The position numbers were made by a program, and so were the translations under genes. A stretch of 64,000 nt of DNA from Pseudorhodoplanes sp. (GTDB taxonomy: Bacteria > Pseudomonadota > Alphaproteobacteria > Rhizobiales > Xanthobacteraceae), in contig JAVSMS010000001.1 in the NCBI GenBank assembly GCA_032027085.1, positions 2,000,332 to 2,064,331 of the forward strand, written 5' to 3'. Under the pieces are notes generated by a model. The model ran no database searches. It worked only from the letters and a program-made list of their open reading frames with translations, and had not been told where the DNA came from. How positions within the stretch are numbered: the stretch's first letter is position 1; each line of letters begins with the position of its first letter. This document shows positions 1 through 10,522 of the stretch, piece by piece.

Positions 1-783
1 GAACAGGTTGATGAAGTTCAGGTACAGCGACAGCGCGCCCATGATGGCGGAGCGTTCGGCGGTTTCGCCTTCCAACGCGCCGTAGACGTATTCGTTCTTC
101 AGACGCTGGGTATCCCAGGCGGTGAGGCCGGCAAAAACCAGCACGCCGACGATCGAGACGATGAATTGCAGCGCCGAGCTCGCCAGGAAGAGGTTCACCA
201 GCGAGGCGATGATCACGCCGAACAGGCCCATGATCAGAAATGAGCCAATGCCGCTCAGGTCGCGCTGGGTCGTGTAACCCCACAGGCTCAGCGCGCCGAA
301 CGAGGTGGCGGTGATGAAGAACACCCGCACGATCGACGTCTGGGTGTAGATCATGAAGATCGACGCCAGCGAGATGCCGATCAGCGCCGAGAAAACCCAG
401 AACAGCAATTGCGCCACCGGCGGCCGCAGGCGTTCAATGCCGAAGCTCAGCACGAAAACCAAGGCGAGCGGCGCCAGGATGACAGCCCATTTGAGCGGGC
501 TGACAAATAGTGCGTAACCAAGCGGGGTGAGGAACACGCCGCCGCGGATCTGCGCAGGCATTTCGACACCGTTGCGGAGAACCTTTGCAGCCGACGCGGC
601 ATCGCCGGTCATCGACAGCATGTAGATGCCGAGAGCGGCGAAACCGGTGATCGCCAGCCCGAGCACCATGTAATTGTAGATGTGAAGCATATAGGCCCGC
701 AGACCTTCGTCGACGACCGCAGTGGTCCTGCTGGTCGCCTGGCCGAAGCGGCTGGCCATCGCATCACGATTCAAGTCCGACAT
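1..783 (-). CDS. Bax inhibitor-1 / YccA-YbhL family membrane protein (3' end cut)
   Basis: Integral membrane protein of the Bax inhibitor-1 (TMBIM/YbhL) family, a group linked to calcium or proton leak and stress tolerance. The reading frame starts at the ATG at 781-783 (MSDLNRDAMASRF) and stays open for 261 codons to the window edge, so only a few C-terminal residues are missing compared with the usual 230-265. Seven hydrophobic stretches are visible; the last ends in the family's conserved region around AGLTAWDTQRLKNEY. It is transcribed alone, with a GC-rich hairpin just upstream of its start. The exact ligand or ion cannot be told from the sequence. Confidence 0.9.
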   Translation of the reverse strand, partial: MSDLNRDAMASRFGQATSRTTAVVDEGLRAYMLHIYNYMVLGLAITGFAALGIYMLSMTGDAASAAKVLRNGVEMPAQIRGGVFLTPLGYALFVSPLKWAVILAPLALVFVLSFGIERLRPPVAQLLFWVFSALIGISLASIFMIYTQTSIVRVFFITATSFGALSLWGYTTQRDLSGIGSFLIMGLFGVIIASLVNLFLASSALQFIVSIVGVLVFAGLTAWDTQRLKNEYVYGALEGETAERSAIMGALSLYLNFINLF

Positions 784-810
784 TGCCGAACTCCTGTTTG
801 ATTGTTGTCG

Positions 811-842
811 CCCGCCCGGACGCAAGATCGCATCCGGGCAAC
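811..842 (-). promoter_or_regulatory. Leader hairpin upstream of the Bax-inhibitor gene (ybhL-leader candidate)
   Basis: On the minus strand, arms at 830-839 and 814-823 form a 10-bp stem (one G-U pair) with a six-base loop GATCTT, about 30 bases before the start codon. There is no T-run after it, so it does not look like a terminator. Alphaproteobacterial genes of this family are known to carry a conserved ybhL leader RNA at this place; I infer, but cannot verify by covariance, that this is it. Confidence 0.4.
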
Positions 843-929
843 CGGATATAAGTTACACTCAATTACGGCAAAACAATCCAGACCCGACGTCGCAGTTTCA
901 CTGTATAGCGCGGCTGAATGTCGCGAATT

Positions 930-3506
930 CTACAGATTCCTCAATACCGGGGCGGGCTTTTGGCCCAAGGCGCCATAGGTCCCGACCAGTCCAAACGCAA
1001 TTGTGACAATGAGGGCGGAACAAGCGGCGATTGCGGCCGGAATGGGGAGCCAGACAAAGGCAAGGTTCATGACCTTGCTGACCACCATCCACGCCGCCAC
1101 CGACCCTGCGGCCACGCCAACCAGCGCCGTGGCGGCGCCCAGCATGGCATATTCCAGCGCATAGGCGGCAATCAGCCGCCCCCGCGTGGCGCCAAGCGTC
1201 TTTAGGATGACGGCGTCATAAACCCGGCTGTGATGGCTGGCCGCCAGCGCGCCGGCGAGCACCAACACCGCTGCCAGCAGCGTGACCACGCTGGCGCCGC
1301 GAATGGCTAAAATAAGATTCGAAACCACCGAACCGACCGTATCGAGCGCATCCTTCACCCGCACGGTGGTCACCGTCGGGAAGTCGCGGGCGATATCCTT
1401 CAGCAACGCTGTTTCCTCTTGCAGGGTCGAATCGCGCGGATAGGTGAGCGTCGCAATATGTGTATGCGGGGCGCCGTGGAAGGCGCCGGGCGAATAGACC
1501 AGCACAAAATTGATGCCAAGATTCTGCCAGTCGACTTCACGCAGATTGGCGACGGTGGCGGTGATGTTGCGGCCGAGCACATTGACCGTGACCGGGTCGC
1601 CGATCTTGAGGTCAAGTCCCTTGGCAATCCTCTTCTCAAAAGACAGGAGCGGCGGGCCCTGATAGTCCGCGCCCCACCATTTGCCTTCGACGACACGCGA
1701 GCCGAGCGGAATGTTTCCGTCATAGGTGATGCCGCGATCGCTCTGCAGAACCCAGGCTGCATGGGGCGGCGGTTTCAAGTCTTCCGCCTTGACGCCGTTT
1801 GCGGCGACGATGCGCCCGCGCAGCATGGGTACGCGTTCGAGCTTCGCATCCGGCGCGCGGGATCTAATGAAGCTGTCGAAACGCTCGGCGTCGGCCGACT
1901 GGATGTCGACGAAATAGAAGGCGGGGGATTTGTCGGGCAGGGCCTGCTGGAACTGGCGCCGCAGATTGCCGTCGATCTGGACCACCGTGACCAGCAAGGC
2001 GACGCCAAGCCCCAGCGACAGGACGATGGTGGAGGTGAGCGCGCCAGGGCGGTGGATGTTGGCGACGGCCAGCCGCAGGACCGTGCTGCGTGCCCGTGGC
2101 GCACGCTTCGCCGTCCACATGATCAGCGCGGCGATCATGCGCAGGGCAACGAATGTCGTCGCCGCCGAGCCAACGAAAATCGCAGCGATGCGGCGATCAT
2201 AAGCCAGCATGACCGCAAGCCCGGCGAGAAGGAGCGCAACGGCGGCGGTCGCAACCACATAGATCGTCCGCGGCCAGCGGTTGTCGGACGCAACTTCCTC
2301 GCGGAACAGCGCCGACACCGGAATGTCGTGCGCTCGCCCGAGCGGCCACAATGCAAAAGCCAGCGCCGTCATGAGCCCGTAAAGCAGCGCCAGGCCGAGT
2401 TGCAGCGGCTGCAGCGCCGGGTCGATGGGCAGCGGCAGGATGCCGCCGAAGACGCGTGCGATGGCGAAGGGCAGCGCGGCGCCAAGCGCGAGACCGATAC
2501 AGGCGCCGGCCGCGGACAAGAGCAAAACCTGCGTCAGATAGAGCGAGAAAATGCGGCCGCCGGTCGCGCCCAGCGCTTTCATTGCCGCGATGCTATTGCG
2601 CCTGCGGGCGAGGTGACCTTTCACCGCATTGGCGACGCCGACCCCACCCACCAGCAGCGCGGTCAGTCCGACCAGCGTCAGATATTGGGTGAAGCGCTCG
2701 ACATTGCGTTCGAGTTGCGGGGACGCGTTGTTCCGGGTGCGGATATCCCAGCCGGCATCGGGGAATTGTTTCTCTGCCGCCGCAACAAGGGCGTCGGTGG
2801 CGCGATCGCCTGTGTCATTCTCTGGCATTCGCACGCGATAGTGCCAGCGCACCAGACTTCCCGGCTGCAACAGGCCTGTGGCGCGGAGTGCCGTCTCGCT
2901 CAGCAGCAGGCGCGGCCCAAATCCAATGCCGCCGGCCAGCTTGTCGGGCTCGGTGCGGATTACGGCGCGAATTTCGACGCGCGCTGTTCCGACCGTGATC
3001 TCCTCGCCTGGCTTGAGATCAAGGCGTATCAATAAAGCCGGGTCGGCGGCGGCGCCGAAGGCGCCATTGCGTTCCGCCAGCGCGGTGTCGAGCGGCACGG
3101 CCGGATCCAGACCGGCATTGCCGTAAAGTGGATAAGCGGAATCGACCGCCTTCACCTCAACCAGGGCGCTGCGTTCGCCGGAGGCGCGCGCCATGGCGCG
3201 CATGGTTGCCGCGGTCGAAAGCTGTCCGCGGCTTGCGAGGAATGCGCGCTCTTCTGCATTAGCTTCGCGCTGGATCAGCGAGAAGGACACGTCGCCCCCG
3301 AGTATTGTGCGGCCTTCGCGGACAAGGCCGCCGGTCAGGCTTTCGGAGAACGATCCGACACCCGCAATCGCCATGACGCCAAGCGCAATACAGGCGATAA
3401 AGACATAGAAGCCGCGCAATCCGCCGCGCAACTCGCGCAGCGCGAAACGCAGCGGCAGGAAATGCAATGCGCGCTGCGGTGCGGCAGGAGAAACGCTGGC
3501 GCTCAT
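930..3506 (-). CDS. ybbP: ABC transporter permease, YbbP-like (FtsX domains)
   Basis: Large inner-membrane permease of 858 residues with an N-terminal transmembrane segment (about 33-53), a long extracytoplasmic region, and two FtsX-type membrane domains (roughly 270-410 and 745-850). This is the layout of YbbP/LolC-like MacB-superfamily permeases. The start chosen is the ATG at 3504-3506, which overlaps the stop of the upstream ATPase gene by four bases (ATGA), indicating translational coupling. Together with the ATPase at 3503-4219 and the divergent tesA it reproduces the ybbA-ybbP/tesA arrangement known from E. coli. The substrate is unknown, probably lipid-like given the esterase neighbour; that last point is inference. 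Confidence 0.9.
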   Translation of the reverse strand: MSASVSPAAPQRALHFLPLRFALRELRGGLRGFYVFIACIALGVMAIAGVGSFSESLTGGLVREGRTILGGDVSFSLIQREANAEERAFLASRGQLSTAATMRAMARASGERSALVEVKAVDSAYPLYGNAGLDPAVPLDTALAERNGAFGAAADPALLIRLDLKPGEEITVGTARVEIRAVIRTEPDKLAGGIGFGPRLLLSETALRATGLLQPGSLVRWHYRVRMPENDTGDRATDALVAAAEKQFPDAGWDIRTRNNASPQLERNVERFTQYLTLVGLTALLVGGVGVANAVKGHLARRRNSIAAMKALGATGGRIFSLYLTQVLLLSAAGACIGLALGAALPFAIARVFGGILPLPIDPALQPLQLGLALLYGLMTALAFALWPLGRAHDIPVSALFREEVASDNRWPRTIYVVATAAVALLLAGLAVMLAYDRRIAAIFVGSAATTFVALRMIAALIMWTAKRAPRARSTVLRLAVANIHRPGALTSTIVLSLGLGVALLVTVVQIDGNLRRQFQQALPDKSPAFYFVDIQSADAERFDSFIRSRAPDAKLERVPMLRGRIVAANGVKAEDLKPPPHAAWVLQSDRGITYDGNIPLGSRVVEGKWWGADYQGPPLLSFEKRIAKGLDLKIGDPVTVNVLGRNITATVANLREVDWQNLGINFVLVYSPGAFHGAPHTHIATLTYPRDSTLQEETALLKDIARDFPTVTTVRVKDALDTVGSVVSNLILAIRGASVVTLLAAVLVLAGALAASHHSRVYDAVILKTLGATRGRLIAAYALEYAMLGAATALVGVAAGSVAAWMVVSKVMNLAFVWLPIPAAIAACSALIVTIAFGLVGTYGALGQKPAPVLRNL

Positions 3507-4219
3507 GCCTGCACAGCCTTGATGGCAGGCGTGTCGTCGATGCGACCCGAACGCATCCGCACCACGCGGTCGCAACGCGCCGCAAGGCCGGGATCGTGCG
3601 TCACCAGCACCAGTGTCGTTCCACGTGTGCGGTGCCCCGCGAAGAGCAATTCGATCACCTGCTGGCCGGTCGTCTCGTCGAGATTTCCGGTCGGCTCGTC
3701 GGCCACCAGAATCGAAGGATTGGGCGCCAGCGCGCGGGCCAGTGCGACGCGCTGCTGTTCGCCGCCGGACAACTGCGCCGGGTAGTGATGCAAACGCTCC
3801 TTCAACCCGACGATCGCCAATTCTTCTTCCGCGCGGGCATAGGCGTCACCGGCGCCGGCGAGTTCGAGCGGGACCGCGACATTCTCGATCGCCGTCATGG
3901 TCGGAATGAGGTGAAAGGATTGAAACACGATCCCGACATTGCCGCCGCGGAAACGGGCCAGGGCATCCTCGTCGAGCCGCGTCAAATCCTGACCGGCGAC
4001 GACGATCGTTCCACTGTCGGCGCGCTCCAGGCCGGCCAGGACCATGAGCAAGGTGGACTTGCCCGAGCCGGACGGTCCGACCATTCCGATTGCCTCGCCC
4101 CGTCCTATATGCAGATCGATGTCCTTGAGAATATGCACACGGGCGGCGCCGCGGCCGAGCGACAGATTGACGTTCCGCAGGGAAATGGCCGATTCCCGAA
4201 TGGGACTGGAATGATGCAT
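3503..4219 (-). CDS. ybbA: ABC transporter ATP-binding protein, YbbA-like
   Basis: ATPase subunit of 238 residues in the MacB/LolD/YbbA group. Walker A GPSGSGKST at 48-56, Q-loop at Q100, signature LSGGEQQ at 150-156 and Walker B ILVADEPTG at 170-178 are all intact. It partners with the permease gene that follows with a 4-base overlap. The ATG at 4217-4219 is preferred because the homologous region begins about ten residues later; a further ATG at 4268-4270 is in frame, and neither has a clear Shine-Dalgarno. The gap to the divergent tesA is only 68 bases, so the promoters must overlap. Confidence 0.92.
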   Translation of the reverse strand: MHHSSPIRESAISLRNVNLSLGRGAARVHILKDIDLHIGRGEAIGMVGPSGSGKSTLLMVLAGLERADSGTIVVAGQDLTRLDEDALARFRGGNVGIVFQSFHLIPTMTAIENVAVPLELAGAGDAYARAEEELAIVGLKERLHHYPAQLSGGEQQRVALARALAPNPSILVADEPTGNLDETTGQQVIELLFAGHRTRGTTLVLVTHDPGLAARCDRVVRMRSGRIDDTPAIKAVQA

Positions 4220-4287
4220 GGTGCCGTTGTGTCGACGGGGATTGTGATCAAAAAGAGCCTGCCCGCTCATATGGGAAGATTTCACGA

Positions 4288-4947
4288 ATGGTCCATAAAT
4301 TGATCGTGACCGCGGTGGTTCTTGTGAGCTTGTTTGCGCTGCCGGCAAGCGACCTGCAGGCCTTGGCCGCCGAGCGCCCGCTAAGGATTGTCGCGCTCGG
4401 AGATTCGCTGACGGCGGGCTACGGGTTGTCGGCGCAGGATTCATTTCCGGCGCAGCTCGAACGCGCGCTGAAGGCGAAAGGCCATGCCGTCGAGATCGAG
4501 AATGCCGGCGTGTCGGGCGACACCGCGTCCGGTGGTCTGGCGCGGCTCGACTGGGCGGTGCCTGACGGTACCGACGCCGTCATCGTTGAACTTGGCGCCA
4601 ACGACATGCTGCGGGGCGTCGATCCGAAAACGACGCGCGCCGCGCTCGATAATCTGCTTGGCCGGCTGAAGCAGCGCGGCGTCGAAGTTCTGTTCGCAGG
4701 CATGCGTGCGGCGCCGAATCTCGGTGCCGAATACGGACATGCTTTTGAAAAACTTTTTGCCGATCTCGCCGCCAAATACGATGTGGTTTACTATCCGTTC
4801 TTTCTGGATGGCATCGCGGCCCAGACCAAACTGGCGCTGCGCGACGGCATGCACCCGAACGTAGACGGCGTAAAAGAAATTGTGACAGGCATATTACCGA
4901 AGGCGGAAGAATTGATTGCACGCATCAAGGCGAAACAAAACGGCTGA
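4288..4947 (+). CDS. tesA: Arylesterase / multifunctional SGNH hydrolase (TesA-like)
   Basis: Periplasmic GDSL/SGNH esterase of 219 residues. An N-terminal signal peptide (about 1-28, ending in an Ala-rich site) is followed by block I GDSLTAGYG at 38-46 with nucleophile Ser40, the GAND block at 103-106 with Asn105, and the block V Asp186-x-x-His189 dyad in DGMHPN. The family (TesA/acyl-CoA thioesterase I/lysophospholipase L1) hydrolyses short esters, thioesters and lysophospholipids. Divergent from ybbAP, as in E. coli, which suggests a shared role in handling envelope lipids or esters. Confidence 0.92.
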   Translation: MVHKLIVTAVVLVSLFALPASDLQALAAERPLRIVALGDSLTAGYGLSAQDSFPAQLERALKAKGHAVEIENAGVSGDTASGGLARLDWAVPDGTDAVIVELGANDMLRGVDPKTTRAALDNLLGRLKQRGVEVLFAGMRAAPNLGAEYGHAFEKLFADLAAKYDVVYYPFFLDGIAAQTKLALRDGMHPNVDGVKEIVTGILPKAEELIARIKAKQNG

Positions 4948-5018
4948 AGGCCTTGCGCCGCTGGACCGAATCCTTTTCAGTCTGGAGAGCGCTTTCACGG
5001 TTTAACGGAGGTGTCTCG

Positions 5019-5594
5019 ATGCCACGCATTTTCACTGGGCTCGAGATTCCCGCCGAGGTTGGACAGAGCCTGTCCCTCTTCCGCGGCGGATTGCCGGGCG
5101 CACGCTGGATCGATCCGGAAAACTATCATCTCACGTTGCGGTTTATCGGCGATGTCGACGATTCCATTGCGCATGAGGTAGCGTCGCTGCTGCACCGGGT
5201 GAATCGCCAGCCGTTCGATTTGCGGTTCGATGGATTGTCGTCTTTCGGCGGAAGAAAACCACGTGCGCTGATCGCGACCGTTGCGCCGTCGCCGCCGCTT
5301 CTGGAATTGCAGGCCGAACACGAACGCCTGATACAACGCATCGGCCTCGCTCCCGAGGGGCGCAAATACACGCCGCATGTGACGCTGGCGCGCCTGCGCG
5401 ACACGTCGAACCGACAGGTGGCAGACTATCTCGCCGCGCGTGGCTATTTTCCGCCGCTGCCGTTTCGTGCAGAGCGTTTCATGCTGTATTCGTCCCGCGC
5501 CTCGATCGGCGGCGGGCCGTATGTGATCGAGGCGGAATTTCCGCTACAGCGCGATCAGGAGGAACGCAGCCGTCAGGCGCTGCGCGCCATCTGA
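5019..5594 (+). CDS. thpR: RNA 2',3'-cyclic phosphodiesterase
   Basis: 191-residue member of the 2H phosphoesterase superfamily (ThpR/LigT). Both signature motifs are present: HLTL at 37-40 and HVTL at 120-123, about 80 residues apart as expected. The family opens 2',3'-cyclic phosphates on RNA ends. The start at 5019 is chosen because ACGGAGGTG lies eight bases upstream and the family N-terminus (RIFTGLEIP) follows directly. Its last 22 bases overlap the convergent gene at 5573-5986. Confidence 0.92.
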   Translation: MPRIFTGLEIPAEVGQSLSLFRGGLPGARWIDPENYHLTLRFIGDVDDSIAHEVASLLHRVNRQPFDLRFDGLSSFGGRKPRALIATVAPSPPLLELQAEHERLIQRIGLAPEGRKYTPHVTLARLRDTSNRQVADYLAARGYFPPLPFRAERFMLYSSRASIGGGPYVIEAEFPLQRDQEERSRQALRAI

Positions 5595-5986
5595 TATTCG
5601 GGATGTCCCGGCATCACTTCGACGCCGCAAAAATGAATTTCGGTGAAGTGGTGCTTGCGCGCTTCTTCCGCCGCACACGAGATCAGTGACTGCATCAGCG
5701 CATGCGATTGAAAGCCTTGTTCCGCGGTGACCACCGCCTGCGCGCGCTGCGCATTGCGGTCGGGGATGATCTCGACGCCGGCACGCTGTGTGCCGTCGAT
5801 ATAGGCGGCGACCAGAATAGCGCGCTGCGACATCAGCCGCAGGCAATGCGCATCGATGGCACGGTCATCGTTGCCGCTGGCGAAATGCAGGCAGCGATCG
5901 AGATAGTGCAAACGCAATAGATGCGCATGATGATCCTCGATGCGGCCGAGGCCGGCGATCTGAATGCCGATGGTATGGCTGCTCAT
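5573..5986 (-). CDS. Degenerate GNAT-like protein
   Basis: 137-residue protein. Its segment HHAHLLRLHYLDRCLHF aligns by eye with RDHLLRLDEESRRRRF of the next gene (6047-6625), and its QSHALMQSLI lines up with QSYGVGSELL there, so the two are homologous. The acetyl-CoA loop Q-x-x-G-x-G has lost both glycines in this copy, so it may not acetylate anything; it could be a regulatory or purely structural relative. The gene overlaps the 3' end of thpR on the opposite strand. The assignment to the GNAT fold is inference from the neighbour. Confidence 0.7.
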   Translation of the reverse strand: MSSHTIGIQIAGLGRIEDHHAHLLRLHYLDRCLHFASGNDDRAIDAHCLRLMSQRAILVAAYIDGTQRAGVEIIPDRNAQRAQAVVTAEQGFQSHALMQSLISCAAEEARKHHFTEIHFCGVEVMPGHPEYQMARSA

Positions 5987-6046
5987 GGCGTCCCCGCATA
6001 GTCCCTGTCGCGATGTTAGGCTCGAAGTGGTACCGGGGAGTTAACG

Positions 6047-6625
6047 TCAGCCCGGCTTCAGCATCTGCGATTGGGCGTCGAGAAAAGCGGCGGCGACGCC
6101 CTGGCTGTCATCGATCATTTCACGCATCAGCGACAACGGTGTCGGACGCGTGGTTTCGAGTTCGCCGACCGCCCCGTCGAAATCGAAGGACAGTTCGGCG
6201 TCGAATTTGCGCGCAAGCTGCTGCATGCGTTTGTTGTCGGCGAGGCAGGTCAGATGCAGAAATTTTACGCCGCGATTGCGCGCGGCAAGCAAGATGCGCT
6301 CCAGAAGCTCCGATCCGACCCCGTAGCTCTGCCAGGGCGCTTCGACGCTGAATGCGGCTTCCGCTTCCCGGCTCAGCAGCCGCAAGCCGAAAATGCGCAA
6401 TTCGGCGGCGCCGCGCAGGACGCCGTCGACGAAGAAGCCATACAACACCGCATCGAAGCCCTTCGTGCCTTCCACGTGATTGCGAATATGCTGATCTGAG
6501 ACACTGCCGCCGAAGCGCCGTCGGCGGCTCTCCTCATCGAGGCGCAGTAAATGATCCCGGTATTTCCGGGTTTCGCCCGGCCACAATTTTCGGATGACAC
6601 CGTTGCCAGAAATCAATTCGTGCAT
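6047..6625 (-). CDS. GNAT family N-acetyltransferase
   Basis: 192-residue acetyltransferase with the N-terminal pattern RDHLLRLDEESRRRRFGG seen in a GNAT subgroup, followed by the pyrophosphate-binding loop QSYGVGSELLERIL and a C-terminal beta strand. The start at 6625 (MHELISGNGV) is preferred to an in-frame start 96 bases upstream because homology begins here. It lies about 60 bases upstream of the degenerate homologue at 5573-5986, apparently in one transcription unit. The substrate is unknown. Confidence 0.8.
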   Translation of the reverse strand: MHELISGNGVIRKLWPGETRKYRDHLLRLDEESRRRRFGGSVSDQHIRNHVEGTKGFDAVLYGFFVDGVLRGAAELRIFGLRLLSREAEAAFSVEAPWQSYGVGSELLERILLAARNRGVKFLHLTCLADNKRMQQLARKFDAELSFDFDGAVGELETTRPTPLSLMREMIDDSQGVAAAFLDAQSQMLKPG

Positions 6626-6919
6626 CTCAGGTCTCCAGACAACATGTTGGAAAGACCTCCGGCCATCTCCTCCTGAGAGACGGGCGGGTCGCAATGGACC
6701 CGCACGATTCAGCCAGTGCATTTAATGCTGCGATGCAACATTTTTTAGACCGAACCAAGGCTAAACAGGAGAAAATCAAGGTCAAATTATTGATAACACA
6801 GTTAAAAATCTGTGTATTAACTCTATGTCGGCTAAGCTTGCTGCAGCTTGCGTTGCGGCTATCACGGGGTCTATGGCTGGCCGACAGTCTCCCGTCTATC
6901 CCGCAGCCGATCTCCCGAA
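6626..6919. promoter_or_regulatory. AT-rich divergent promoter region with inverted repeat
   Basis: 294-bp spacer between the divergent acetyltransferase and zapE. It contains a markedly AT-rich island at about 6720-6830, unlike the GC-rich surroundings, with a perfect 6-bp inverted repeat ACACAG (6796-6801) / CTGTGT (6810-6815). This is a plausible operator or promoter. No convincing gene is seen; short frames here have no homology that I recognise. Confidence 0.4.
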
Positions 6920-8089
6920 ATGTTCGACACTGTCAGCGCCCGCTACGCCGCCCTGGTGGCCGAGGGCCGCATCGAGTCTGATCCGGCGCAGGAGCATGCG
7001 GTGCGGCGGCTCGCGGCGCTGGAAACGCGAATTGCGCAGCACCGTCTCGCACGTAAATCATCGTCGCTCGGCTGGCTGTTCGGCAAGCGTGACAAGCCTT
7101 CCGGGACCAAGGGACTTTACATTCACGGCAGAGTGGGCCGCGGCAAGACCATGCTGATGGATCTCTTCTTCGAGACATCGCCGGTCGCGCGCAAGCACCG
7201 TGGACATTTCCATGAATTCATGTCCGATGTGCATGAGCGCGTGCACGATTTCCGCTCACGCCAGAAGAACGGCGACAAGAATGGCGAGGACGCCATCCTG
7301 TTGGCGGCGTCCGCCATCGCAGAGGAATCATGGTTGCTGTGTTTTGACGAGTTTCACGTGACCGACATCGCCGATGCGATGATTCTGGGGCGGTTATTTA
7401 CTCGGCTGTTCGAGCGCGGCGTCGTAGTGGTGGCGACATCGAATGTGGCGCCGCAGGATTTGTACAAGAACGGGCTGAACCGTTCTCTGTTTCTGCCTTT
7501 CATCGCGGGGCTTGAGGCGCATATGGACGTGTTGGCCCTCGATGCGCGCACGGATTACCGGCTGGAAAAGCTGGTGCGCGGCAAAGTCTGGCACGTGCCG
7601 GCTGACAAGGAGGCCGATGCCGCGCTCGACGCCGCCTGGTCGCGGATCACGCTGGGCCATGACGGCGCGCCGCTCGATCTGACAGTGAAGGGACACAGGG
7701 TCCATATTCCGCGTGCCGCGCACGGCGCCGCACGCTTCTCGTTTCAGGAACTATGCGGGCAGCCGCTTGGTGCGGCGGATTATCTGCGGATCGCCCATGA
7801 ATTTCATACGCTGGTCATCGACCATGTCCCGATCATGGATTTCGCCCGGCGCAACGAGGCCAAGCGTTTCATCACGCTGATCGATACGCTCTACGACAAC
7901 GCGGTGAAGCTGATCGCCTCAGCGAAGGCGCCGCCGCACAAGCTTTACATCGCCGACGAAGGGGTGGAGGCGATGGAATTCGAGCGCACCGCTTCGCGCC
8001 TGATCGAGATGGGCTCGCAAAGTTATCTTGCGCTCCCGCACGGCAAGCTCGACGGCGAGGAAGCGGCCGCCCGCATCGTCCAGACGTAA
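6920..8089 (+). CDS. zapE: Cell division ATPase ZapE (AFG1 family)
   Basis: 389-residue AFG1/ZapE P-loop ATPase. Walker A GRVGRGKT at 70-77 and Walker B CFDEF at 141-145 are intact, followed by the family's TDIADAMIL segment and the SNVAP sensor region. ZapE binds FtsZ in E. coli; the mitochondrial Afg1 relative acts in respiratory-complex quality control. The ATG at 6920 gives the usual family N-terminus ([13 protein letters not shown]). It is placed just upstream of mdh, as is common in Hyphomicrobiales. Confidence 0.92.
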   Translation: MFDTVSARYAALVAEGRIESDPAQEHAVRRLAALETRIAQHRLARKSSSLGWLFGKRDKPSGTKGLYIHGRVGRGKTMLMDLFFETSPVARKHRGHFHEFMSDVHERVHDFRSRQKNGDKNGEDAILLAASAIAEESWLLCFDEFHVTDIADAMILGRLFTRLFERGVVVVATSNVAPQDLYKNGLNRSLFLPFIAGLEAHMDVLALDARTDYRLEKLVRGKVWHVPADKEADAALDAAWSRITLGHDGAPLDLTVKGHRVHIPRAAHGAARFSFQELCGQPLGAADYLRIAHEFHTLVIDHVPIMDFARRNEAKRFITLIDTLYDNAVKLIASAKAPPHKLYIADEGVEAMEFERTASRLIEMGSQSYLALPHGKLDGEEAAARIVQT

Positions 8090-8282
8090 GTTTTTTGAGG
8101 GGGCCTGGCGAACAGCAGCCGGATGCACCCACCAGTTCTCGTCCGTCAAAATTGTCTTCGCTCTCGGCAAAAGGGTCTTGGCAAGAAGCGAGGGCGCTGG
8201 AATAATGTATTCCAAGGGAGCGAGAACGCGGCCGCAGAAATCAGCCAAAGGCCTTCTTGTCGATAGCCGCGCGAAGGGCTAA

Positions 8283-9299
<1,017 letters not shown>

Positions 9300-9352
9300 A
9301 CGAAGCGTGTGTGTGACGCGGCCGGCTACCGCCGGCCGCCGGAGGGGACGGA

Positions 9353-10522
9353 ATGAATATTCACGAGTATCAAGCCAAGACAGTCTTGCGGGATTTCGGC
9401 GTGCCGGTCCCGCGCGGAATTCCGGCCTTTTCGGTCGATGAGGCGGTGAAAGCCGCGCAGGAAATGGGCGGCCCGGTCTGGGTGGTGAAGGCCCAGATTC
9501 ACGCCGGCGGCCGCGGCAAGGCGGGCGGCGTCAAAGTGGTGAAATCCATCGATGACGTGAAGAAGGAATCCCAGCGCATCCTCGGCTCGACGCTGGTGAC
9601 GCACCAGACCGGCCCGCAGGGCAAGCAGGTCAACCGCCTCTACATCGAGGAAGGTTCGGCCATCGATAAGGAATTCTACCTGTCGATGCTGGTCGATCGT
9701 GAATCCTCGCGCGTCGCGATCGTGGTCTCCACTGAAGGCGGCATGAATATCGAAGAAGTCGCGCACGACACGCCGGAAAAGATTACGACCATCACCGTCG
9801 ATCCGGTCACCGGCATCATGCCGCACCACGTCCGTGCGGTGTCGCAGGCGCTGAAGCTCGACGCCGAGCTGCAGAAGCAGATGAGCCCGCTTCTGACCAA
9901 CCTTTGCAAGGCTTTTGTCGACACCGACATGAGCCTCCTGGAGATCAATCCGCTGGTCGTCACCAAGGACAAGAAGCTGATCTGCCTCGACGCCAAGGTT
10001 GGCTTCGACAGCAACGCGCTGTTCCGCCACCCCAAGATCGCAGAGTTGCGCGACGAGACGGAGGAAGACGAGAAGGAGATCGAGGCCTCCAAGTTCGATC
10101 TCAATTACATCGCGCTCGACGGCTCGATCGGCTGCATGGTGAACGGCGCCGGCCTCGCCATGGCGACCATGGACATCATCAAGCTCTATGGCGCCTCGCC
10201 CGCCAACTTTCTCGACGTCGGCGGCGGCGCCTCCAAGGAGAAGGTGGCAGCCGCGTTCAAGATCATCACCTCCGATCCCAAGGTAAAAGGCATCCTGGTC
10301 AACATTTTCGGCGGCATCATGCGCTGCGACGTGATCGCGGAAGGCGTAGTAGCGGCGGTGAAGGAAGTCGGTCTGAAGGTGCCGCTGGTCGTGCGACTTG
10401 AAGGCACCAATGTCGATCTCGGCAAGAAGATCATCAGGGAATCGGGCCTGAACGTTCTCCCCGCCGATGATCTCGACGATGCCGCGCAAAAAGTGGTCAA
10501 GGCCGTGAAGGAAGCCGCGTAA
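9353..10522 (+). CDS. sucC: Succinyl-CoA synthetase beta subunit
   Basis: 389-residue ADP/GDP-forming succinate-CoA ligase beta subunit. It starts with the conserved MNIHEYQAK and carries the ATP-grasp domain (about 5-230, with [17 protein letters not shown]) and the C-terminal CoA-ligase domain containing GGGASKEKV and [10 protein letters not shown]. With SucD it makes ATP or GTP from succinyl-CoA. Its stop overlaps the sucD start by one base (TAATG), so the two subunits are translationally coupled. Confidence 0.97.
   Translation: MNIHEYQAKTVLRDFGVPVPRGIPAFSVDEAVKAAQEMGGPVWVVKAQIHAGGRGKAGGVKVVKSIDDVKKESQRILGSTLVTHQTGPQGKQVNRLYIEEGSAIDKEFYLSMLVDRESSRVAIVVSTEGGMNIEEVAHDTPEKITTITVDPVTGIMPHHVRAVSQALKLDAELQKQMSPLLTNLCKAFVDTDMSLLEINPLVVTKDKKLICLDAKVGFDSNALFRHPKIAELRDETEEDEKEIEASKFDLNYIALDGSIGCMVNGAGLAMATMDIIKLYGASPANFLDVGGGASKEKVAAAFKIITSDPKVKGILVNIFGGIMRCDVIAEGVVAAVKEVGLKVPLVVRLEGTNVDLGKKIIRESGLNVLPADDLDDAAQKVVKAVKEAA

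Noticed and set aside
1419-3035. 538-residue plus frame inside the YbbP-like permease
   Set aside because: Shadow of the permease gene; composition dominated by Arg, Gly and Gln.
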